Source of the DNA: an uncultured Proteiniphilum sp.
GTDB lineage: Bacteria; Bacteroidota; Bacteroidia; Bacteroidales; Dysgonomonadaceae
Length of the DNA: 11,861 bases
Direction: 5' to 3'
Assembly: GCF_937873925.1 (NCBI RefSeq)
Contig: NZ_CALNAT010000077.1
Coordinates: 1 to 11,861 of the forward strand
Numbering within the stretch: position 1 is the first letter of the stretch; every line of letters starts with the position of its first letter. Positions 6,815 to 11,861 of this stretch are shown here, one piece after another. A program made the position numbers and the translations under genes. The notes under the pieces were generated by a model that saw only the letters and a list, made by a program, of their open reading frames with translations, did not search any database and was not told the DNA's origin.

Positions 6815-7828
6815 ATGAAACGATTAAACGCCGTCATCACCGGAATTGCAGCTAAAGTGCCGGATTATGTCCTCACCAACGAAGAACTTTCCACCATAGT
6901 TGATACGTCCGATGAGTGGATCATGACCCGGGTAGGGATTAAAGAACGACGAATCCTAAAGGGTGAACAACAGGGTATTTCGGTATTGGGCACAGCGGCT
7001 GTAAAAGAGCTGCTGGCAAAGACGGACACGGCTCCCGGAGAGGTTGACGCGGTAATCTTCGCCACCTCTACTCCCGATCATTTCTTTCCTTCGTCGGCCT
7101 CTATCGTGGCTGAAAATAACGGTATCAAAAATGCTTTCTGTTTCGATATGGAGGTAGCCTGTTCAGGATTTGTTTACGGGCTGGAGATTTGCAATGGTCT
7201 CATCCAAACAGGCAAGTATAAAAAGATAATTCTGCTGGCGGGCGATAAGATGTCGTCCATCACCAATTATAAAGACCGTACCACTTGTCCCCTTTTCGGT
7301 GATGCGGCAGGGGCAGTGATGATCGAACCCACCGGAGAGAACATCGGTATTATGGATGTGGAACTTCATTCGGACGGAGTGGGGTATCAGCCGCTGCAAA
7401 TGAAAGCCGGGGGGAGTAAATTTCCCGCCACGCACGAAACGGTGGATAATGCGGAACATACCGTATATCAGGATGGGAGAGTGGTATTTAAGAATGCCGT
7501 TTCACGTATGACTGAAGTTTCGCTGGATATTATGAAACGCAATAATCTTACCATCGACAACGTCAATTGGCTGGTTCCCCACCAGGCGAATATGCGTATC
7601 ATTGATGCGATTATAGACCGTACCGGCTTACCACGTGAGAAAGTAATGATCAATATTGAACGTTACGGAAATACCAGTGCAGGCACTATCCCGCTTTGCC
7701 TGTGGGAGTGGGAACCTAAACTGAAAAAAGGGGATAATGTGATCCTGGTCGCTTTCGGGGCCGGTTTCTCGTGGGGAAGCGTTTACCTGAAATGGGGATA
7801 CGACGGGAAAGGGAAGAGGGAAGAGTGA
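6815..7828 (+). CDS. fabH: beta-ketoacyl-ACP synthase III (FabH)
   Basis: This 337-residue cytoplasmic condensing enzyme starts type II fatty-acid synthesis by joining an acyl-CoA primer to malonyl-ACP. The catalytic triad is complete: C116 in VACSGFVYG, H256 in PHQANMR and N286 in YGNTSAG. The H-to-N spacing of 30 equals that of E. coli FabH (H244, N274). Other family marks are TSDEWIMTRVGIKERR near the N-terminus, FGDAAGAVM, and the glycine-rich GAGFSWGS end. Length is slightly above the usual 317-330 because of a short charged tail (GKGKREE). Genome order rpmF-fabH is the common one, but here an intrinsic terminator stands between them and the 21-bp gap after it shows no TAnnTTTG box. Expression must therefore rely on read-through or an unrecognised promoter. 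Primer specificity (straight or branched) cannot be read. Confidence 0.95.
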   Translation: MKRLNAVITGIAAKVPDYVLTNEELSTIVDTSDEWIMTRVGIKERRILKGEQQGISVLGTAAVKELLAKTDTAPGEVDAVIFATSTPDHFFPSSASIVAENNGIKNAFCFDMEVACSGFVYGLEICNGLIQTGKYKKIILLAGDKMSSITNYKDRTTCPLFGDAAGAVMIEPTGENIGIMDVELHSDGVGYQPLQMKAGGSKFPATHETVDNAEHTVYQDGRVVFKNAVSRMTEVSLDIMKRNNLTIDNVNWLVPHQANMRIIDAIIDRTGLPREKVMINIERYGNTSAGTIPLCLWEWEPKLKKGDNVILVAFGAGFSWGSVYLKWGYDGKGKREE

Positions 7829-7868
7829 AAAATTAAAAGTGAAATCCGTGAGTAAGCGAGAGCAAAAA

Positions 7869-7880
7869 CAAGTTTACTTG
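7869..7880. repeat. small palindrome CAAGT-TT-ACTTG after fabH
   Basis: A perfect 5-bp inverted repeat with a TT spacer lies in the gap between the fabH stop and its terminator. The surrounding sequence (GCGAGAGC..., GCGCGAAGCGAAAAGG) resembles the GCGAAGG-rich vocabulary of the array at the left end of the window, which hints at a common kind of intergenic element. No function is claimed. Confidence 0.5.
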
Positions 7881-7940
7881 AGTTTGCCGGGTAATAGCAG
7901 ATTGCGCGAAGCGAAAAGGTGGGAAGGTGACACAACATAG

Positions 7941-7966
7941 ACGCATCGGAAACGGTGCGTTTTTTT
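7941..7966 (+). terminator. intrinsic terminator after fabH
   Basis: The stem ACGCATCG (7941-7948) pairs with CGGTGCGT (7953-7960) through one T-G wobble, closes on a GAAA tetraloop, and is followed by a T-run to 7966. It lies 113 bp after the fabH stop and just ahead of the era promoter, separating the two transcription units. Confidence 0.9.
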
Positions 7967-8009
7967 ATCTTTATTGGGTAACAATGGGGTAAAATCGGCT
8001 GGTAGATGT

Positions 8010-8017
8010 TATCTTTG
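8010..8017 (+). promoter_or_regulatory. promoter -7 box (TATCTTTG) for era
   Basis: An exact TAnnTTTG match lies 21 bp before the era ATG and downstream of the fabH terminator. The -33 position has no TTTG. The predicted leader is very short, about 15 nt, with no Shine-Dalgarno, as is common in this phylum. Confidence 0.7.
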
Positions 8018-8038
8018 TCGTATTAACGGGTTATAAAT

Positions 8039-8932
8039 ATGTCGCAGAATAAACATCGTTCCGGTTTTGTCAACATCGTGGGCAATCCCAATGTAGGTAA
8101 GTCCACATTGATGAACCGGCTGGTAGGAGAAAAAATTTCTATTATTACGGCAAAGTCGCAGACTACACGCCACCGTATTATCGGTATTGTGAATAGACCT
8201 GAATATCAGATAGTCTATTCCGATACGCCGGGAGTACTGCGTCCTAATTATAAGTTGCAGGAATCGATGCTGAATTTCTCTTTATCGGCGCTGGACGATG
8301 CCGATGTATTGCTCTATGTTACCGATGTGGTGGAGAAAATCGATAAGAATGATGAATTTCTGAGTAAGGTGCAACGATTGAATCTGCCGATCCTGTTGCT
8401 CATCAATAAAATAGACCAGACAAACCATGATGAATTAGAGAAATTGGTCGCGCAATGGCAGGAACTATTGCCGCAGGCAGAGATATATCCCATTTCGGCA
8501 TTGAACAATTTTAGTGTGGATGTGGTACAGAAGCGCATCCTGGAACTTTTGCCGGAATCGCCCCCTTATTTCGAGAAAGATGCGCTCACTGATAAACCTG
8601 CCCGGTTTTTCGTCACCGAGATTATCAGGGAGAAGGCATTGTTGATCTATCAGAAAGAGGTTCCCTATTCCATAGAGGTCGTCGTGGAGGAGTTTAAGGA
8701 AGAAAGCGATTTGATTCGGATCAGGGCGGTTATGTTGGTGGAACGCGATTCCCAGAAGGGGATTGTGATCGGTCATAAAGGTGAGTCGTTGAAAAGATTG
8801 GGAACGATGGCACGAAAGGATATCGAGCGGTTCTTTGAGAAAAAAGTCTTTTTACAGCTTTATGTGAAAGTGGAAAAAGATTGGAGGAACCGCGATAATA
8901 TGTTGAAAACTTTCGGATACAGGCTGGATTAA
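8039..8932 (+). CDS. era: GTPase Era
   Basis: This 297-residue GTPase binds 16S rRNA and checks maturation of the small ribosomal subunit. The N-terminal G domain has G1 GNPNVGKS (15-22), G3 DTPG (62-65), G4 NKID (123-126) and G5 SAL (153-155). The TTRHR switch I stretch (42-46) is the Era signature. The C-terminal KH domain carries the GHKGESLKRLG turn and the conserved ending FLQLYVKVEKDWR. Length is typical. It has its own promoter box after the fabH terminator. Der follows after a 190-bp gap with no clear terminator, so the two GTPase genes may share a transcript. Confidence 0.97.
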   Translation: MSQNKHRSGFVNIVGNPNVGKSTLMNRLVGEKISIITAKSQTTRHRIIGIVNRPEYQIVYSDTPGVLRPNYKLQESMLNFSLSALDDADVLLYVTDVVEKIDKNDEFLSKVQRLNLPILLLINKIDQTNHDELEKLVAQWQELLPQAEIYPISALNNFSVDVVQKRILELLPESPPYFEKDALTDKPARFFVTEIIREKALLIYQKEVPYSIEVVVEEFKEESDLIRIRAVMLVERDSQKGIVIGHKGESLKRLGTMARKDIERFFEKKVFLQLYVKVEKDWRNRDNMLKTFGYRLD

Positions 8933-8935
8933 TGA

Positions 8936-8983
8936 GCCAATGTGCTAATGAGTTAATAGGCCAATTAGTAAATCGGCAAATCA
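8936..8983. repeat. degenerate 8-nt periodic array after era
   Basis: Six consecutive octamers read GCCAATGT, GCTAATGA, GTTAATAG, GCCAATTA, GTAAATCG, GCAAATCA, giving the pattern G-Y-H-A-A-T-N-N in perfect register for 48 bases. It starts four bases after the era stop codon. The units differ from each other but keep the frame, unlike a simple microsatellite. Similar AAT-rich short-period DNA is, from memory, seen between genes of other Bacteroidales. Confidence 0.85.
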
Positions 8984-9073
8984 ATTTGCAATTGTAGAAT
9001 GGTAATTAATCATCCTCAATATGTCAAATCTCAAATTCTTTATTTTCATTTTCCGTTTTTAATTTACAAAAAG

Positions 9074-9101
9074 TCTTGACTCTTGGCTCTTGATTCTTGA
9101 C
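9074..9101 (+). repeat. heptamer array TCTTGNY, four units, upstream of der
   Basis: TCTTGAC, TCTTGGC, TCTTGAT, TCTTGAC follow one another without a gap, 21 bp before the der start. No TAnnTTTG box is seen here, so the element is not an obvious promoter. A related array in the opposite orientation lies right after der. Confidence 0.9.
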
Positions 9102-9122
9102 TCTAATATAGTCTAAAAAAAT

Positions 9123-10436
9123 ATGCAAAATTTAGTAGCGATAGTAGGACGTCCCAACGTAGGGAAATCCACCCTCTTCAACCGGTTGACACAAACCCGC
9201 CAGGCTATTGTGACAGAGACCGCAGGTACCACACGGGACCGCCAGTACGGAAAAGTGATCTGGAGCGGACAGGAATTTTCACTGGTCGATACCGGTGGCT
9301 GGGTGGTAAATTCCGATGATGTGATGGAGGATGAGATCAATAAACAGGTTCGTATCGCCATAGAAGAGGCGGATGTAATTCTGTTTGTGGTGGATGTGAT
9401 GCATGGCCTGACCGACCTCGATGAGAGGGTAGCCCAGATGCTGCGTAGATCGGGTAAGCCTGTAGTGGTGGTATCCAATAAATCGGACAATTTCGACTTG
9501 GGACATCAGTCGGCGGAATTTTATTCTCTCGGCCTGGGTGATCCGTTCGGTGTTTCGGCCATTAATGGTTCGGGGACCGGTGACCTGCTGGATCATATCC
9601 TGACGCTGTTCTCAAAAGACAACAGTGAGGAAGCATTGGATGATATACCTAAATTTGCCATAGTGGGCCGTCCGAATGCCGGAAAATCTTCCATCATCAA
9701 TGCGCTGATCGGAGAAGATAGGAGCATCGTGACCGATATTGCCGGTACCACGCGCGATTCTATCCATATGCACTACAATAAATTCGGTATGGATTTTTAC
9801 CTGATCGATACGGCCGGGATCCGTAAAAAAGGAAAGGTGACGGAAGATCTGGAGTATTTCTCCGTAATCCGTTCTATCCGGGTTATAGAAAATGCCGATG
9901 TATGTATTCTCCTGCTCGACGCAACCCGGGGTATCGAAGGTCAGGATCTGAATATTTTTTCACTTATACAGAAGAACCGGAAGGGGCTGGTTGTTTTCGT
10001 CAATAAATGGGACACGGTGGAAGAAAAGGATAACATTGTGATCAAGACATTTGAAAATGCGATCCGTCAACGTCTGGCACCCTTTACCGATTTTCCCATT
10101 ATCTTCGGGTCGGCGCTGACCAAACAGCGAATCCTCAAGGTGATGGATACCGCCAAAGAGGTGTATCAGAATAAAAAGCGCAGAGTGCCTACCAGTAAAC
10201 TGAATGAAGTGATGTTACCGATCATTGAAAGGACGCCCCCCCCGGCAAACAAGGGGAAGTTTATCAAGGTCAAGTATATCACCCAACTGGCCAATACACA
10301 GGTACCCTCCTTTGTTTTCTTCTGTAATCTGCCGCAATGGATCAAAGAACCCTACAAACGGTTTGTGGAAAACAGGATGCGCGAGAACTGGAATTTCACA
10401 GGTACGCCGATCAATATTTTTTTCAGGGAAAAGTGA
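9123..10436 (+). CDS. der: ribosome biogenesis GTPase Der (EngA)
   Basis: This 437-residue protein has the tandem G domains unique to Der/EngA, needed for assembly of the 50S subunit. Domain 1 has G1 GRPNVGKS (9-16), DTGGW as G3 and NKSD as G4. Domain 2 has G1 GRPNAGKS (182-189), DTAGIRKKGKV as G3 and NKWD as G4. The C-terminal KH-like domain follows, with the conserved TPPPANKGKFIKVKYITQ stretch and the typical end GTPINIFFREK. All nucleotide-binding motifs are intact and length is normal. A run of eight C residues (10236-10243) encodes the Pro stretch. The gene follows era and probably depends on its promoter, since none is visible in the 190-bp gap. Confidence 0.97.
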   Translation: MQNLVAIVGRPNVGKSTLFNRLTQTRQAIVTETAGTTRDRQYGKVIWSGQEFSLVDTGGWVVNSDDVMEDEINKQVRIAIEEADVILFVVDVMHGLTDLDERVAQMLRRSGKPVVVVSNKSDNFDLGHQSAEFYSLGLGDPFGVSAINGSGTGDLLDHILTLFSKDNSEEALDDIPKFAIVGRPNAGKSSIINALIGEDRSIVTDIAGTTRDSIHMHYNKFGMDFYLIDTAGIRKKGKVTEDLEYFSVIRSIRVIENADVCILLLDATRGIEGQDLNIFSLIQKNRKGLVVFVNKWDTVEEKDNIVIKTFENAIRQRLAPFTDFPIIFGSALTKQRILKVMDTAKEVYQNKKRRVPTSKLNEVMLPIIERTPPPANKGKFIKVKYITQLANTQVPSFVFFCNLPQWIKEPYKRFVENRMRENWNFTGTPINIFFREK

Positions 10437-10437
10437 T

Positions 10438-10465
10438 GTATAGAACAAAGAGTCCGGAGCCAAGA
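10438..10465 (-). repeat. heptamer array of the TCTTGNY type, inverted, just after der
   Basis: Read on the minus strand, the four units are TCTTGGC, TCCGGAC, TCTTTGT, TCTATAC, progressively more diverged from the TCTTGNY unit upstream of der. It begins two bases after the der stop codon. The period of seven and the best-conserved unit TCTTGGC are shared with the array at 9074-9101. Confidence 0.6.
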
Positions 10466-10602
10466 CATTTCAACTTCTGGGCTTGGATTTTCTGACAGAT
10501 CCCTCTTGGTTAATAGTCTTGATTCTAGAAATTTCCATGTACCTTGATGTAAAAAAATAGACTAATCTTATGAAATCACAAAAATATTGCGTTAATTTGT
10601 AT

Positions 10603-10610
10603 TACTTTTG
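10603..10610 (+). promoter_or_regulatory. promoter -7 box (TACTTTTG) for the DUF349 gene
   Basis: An exact TAnnTTTG match followed by CA, 104 bp before the DUF349 ATG. No TTTG lies at the -33 spacing. The predicted leader of about 97 nt contains a six-codon open frame (ATG 10667 to TAA 10687) and a 4-bp stem CGGC (10678-10681) with GCCG (10689-10692) whose loop holds that stop codon. Confidence 0.65.
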
Positions 10611-10713
10611 CAAAGGTAGGCGAATGATAAAAACTGCTATCTTGTTTTAAAAAGAATAAAATTGAAATGCAACATATCGGCTCCTAAGGCCGGGCAAAAC
10701 GAAGGGACTACTG

Positions 10714-11861
10714 ATGAATACGAAAAACAATCTTGACAACGAGAAATTATCTGTTAACGAAGAAAAGAATGATGAAGACCTGCAGTCTGAATTCACGGAA
10801 AAGGATTCAACGGTAGAAACCCCTCAAGCTGAGATACCTGCTGTAGAGGAAACGGAAAAGGATGATTTGCCGGAATCGGAAGAGAGCACTTCTGAAGAGG
10901 CAACCATGGAAGAGTTGCCCGAAGGCATAGAAGAACCCAAAGGCGTGGAAGAAGTTGTCGAAGGGGACGGGGCCACAGAAGGAGTAATTGCAGAAGAGAT
11001 AACCCCAGAAGAGATAACCCCGGAAGAAATAGTTCCCGAAGAAATAACTCCTGAAGAGATAACCCCGGAAGAGATAACTCCGGAAGAGATAACTCCGGAA
11101 GAAATAGTTCCTGAAGAGGCGGCACCTGAAGAGACGGTTGAAGAAGAATCTCCCATTGATTATGATCTGGACGACGTGAATGGTGTAGAAGAATCTGAAG
11201 GTGAGGAAGAAGATACGGATGAGGATTCCCTTATAGATGATACTTCCGGTACCTTGCTTCCCATTGAAGAGATCGTACGTAACCTGCATGATCTGTTGAA
11301 TTCGGAAAATCCGAAACGCAAGGACGTGGATGAGTATAAAAATCAATTTTATCGTTCTTTGCGGAATGAAACAGAGTTACAGAAACAGGAGTTTCTCTCA
11401 AAAGGGGGAGAAGAGATCAATTTTCTGGGGAAAGAATCGGAAATCTATGCCGAAGGAAAGGAGTTGCTTCAGAAGATAAAGGAAAAACGGGCGGATATTC
11501 TCGCAAAAGAAGAGGCGGAGAAAGAAAAAAATGTTGCCAGAAAGCTGGCTATTATTGAACAGATCAAAATTCTGACCGAAACTCAGGGGCAGGAGGATTT
11601 CAATAAGATATACCAGGAGTTCAAATCGCTTCAGCAAGAGTGGAGCGATATCAAACTGGTGCCTCAGGTGAAAGTGAACGAGTTATGGAAGTCGTATCAG
11701 CGGTACGTGGAGAAATTTTATGATCTGGTACGTATCAATAATGAGTTCAGGGAATATGATTTCAAGAAGAATCTTGAAATAAAGATTGAGTTATGTGAAG
11801 CTGCGGAGAGGCTCGATGATGAGCCGGATGTGGTTTCGGCTTTCCATCAATTACAGAACCT
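10714..11861 (+). CDS. DUF349 domain protein, N-terminal part (gene runs off the window)
   Basis: An open frame of 382 full codons starts at ATG 10714 and has no stop before the window end. Residues 1-180 are extremely acidic and probably disordered. They include a tandem pentapeptide tract: eight units EEI(T/V)P at 94-133 plus a degenerate EEAAP. From about 180 on, the sequence turns into charged helices matching Bacteroidetes DUF349 proteins: IEEIVRNLHDLL, then EFKSLQQEW (W310), the LWKSYQRYVEKFYDL segment and DFKKNLEIKIELCEAAERL. DUF349 proteins are predicted long helical, coiled-coil-like proteins of about 600 residues, with roles not firmly established. The start is supported by the -7 box at 10603 and by the lack of an upstream in-frame ATG close by. 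Position after der is syntenic in related genomes as far as I recall. The C-terminal DUF349 repeats lie beyond the window. Confidence 0.85.
   Translation, partial: MNTKNNLDNEKLSVNEEKNDEDLQSEFTEKDSTVETPQAEIPAVEETEKDDLPESEESTSEEATMEELPEGIEEPKGVEEVVEGDGATEGVIAEEITPEEITPEEIVPEEITPEEITPEEITPEEITPEEIVPEEAAPEETVEEESPIDYDLDDVNGVEESEGEEEDTDEDSLIDDTSGTLLPIEEIVRNLHDLLNSENPKRKDVDEYKNQFYRSLRNETELQKQEFLSKGGEEINFLGKESEIYAEGKELLQKIKEKRADILAKEEAEKEKNVARKLAIIEQIKILTETQGQEDFNKIYQEFKSLQQEWSDIKLVPQVKVNELWKSYQRYVEKFYDLVRINNEFREYDFKKNLEIKIELCEAAERLDDEPDVVSAFHQLQN
10993..11127 (+). repeat. 15-bp coding minisatellite encoding EEI(T/V)P
   Basis: Eight 15-bp units (10993-11112) plus one diverged unit to 11127, all in frame. 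Codon variants differ between units (GAA/GAG, ACC/ACT, CCA/CCG/CCC/CCT), so the array is not freshly expanded, although units at 11068-11097 are identical on the DNA level. Insertion or loss of a unit would keep the reading frame. The same array creates long antisense open frames that are not genes. Confidence 0.93.

Noticed and set aside
10711..10730. CTGATGA...CGAAA resembling a hammerhead ribozyme core
   Set aside because: There is no stem II between the two motifs and no flanking helices, and the sequence is the start of the DUF349 coding region.
10793..11346. Several long minus-strand open frames opposite the DUF349 gene, some with repeated Ser/Gly or Leu/Pro-rich pentapeptides
   Set aside because: They mirror the 15-bp in-frame repeat and acidic codons of the + strand gene. 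The + strand frame has recognisable DUF349 sequence, a -7 box and a good start.

Overview
The window reads as a chromosomal segment of a Bacteroidota bacterium, most likely order Bacteroidales. Three things point there: TAnnTTTG promoter -7 boxes with A-rich leaders in place of Shine-Dalgarno sites, the gene order yceD(DUF177)-rpmF-fabH-era-der followed by a Bacteroidetes-type DUF349 protein, and carbohydrate-active enzymes (GH110, SASA esterase) typical of glycan foragers. The genus cannot be read from this sequence. All eleven genes called lie on the + strand.

Region 1 (1-3506) is accessory and glycan-related. Five tandem copies of a 29-bp unit, cut by the window edge, precede a secreted beta-helix protein with GH110 alpha-1,3-galactosidase signatures and a secreted sialate O-acetylesterase-family protein. 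Together they look like the tail of a locus that removes alpha-linked galactose and O-acetyl groups from host-type or other complex glycans outside the cytoplasm.

Region 2 (3507-5748) starts with a 359-bp gap holding the best promoter in the window (TTTG, 20-bp spacer, TATCTTTG). Next come a cytoplasmic CBM9-like protein and a cytoplasmic APH-fold small-molecule kinase related to N-acetylhexosamine 1-kinases. This suggests an intracellular sugar-handling pair, possibly acting after region 1.

Region 3 (5749-10436) is a housekeeping block. YceD (DUF177) and ribosomal protein L32 end at a strong intrinsic terminator. FabH follows and ends at a second strong terminator, then the GTPases Era and Der follow. 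These genes link ribosome biogenesis with initiation of fatty-acid synthesis.

Region 4 (10437-11861) is a leader with a -7 box and the first 382 codons of a DUF349 protein that runs off the window. Its very acidic N-terminus carries eight perfect-length copies of a pentapeptide EEI(T/V)P.

The gaps contain short degenerate periodic DNA (periods 7, 8 and 10 nt), including heptamer arrays in opposite orientation on either side of der, plus a duplicated 22-bp box next to the yceD promoter. I found no complete novel defence, mobile or CRISPR system. The least explained features are these intergenic repeats, the 29-bp array and the pentapeptide tract.
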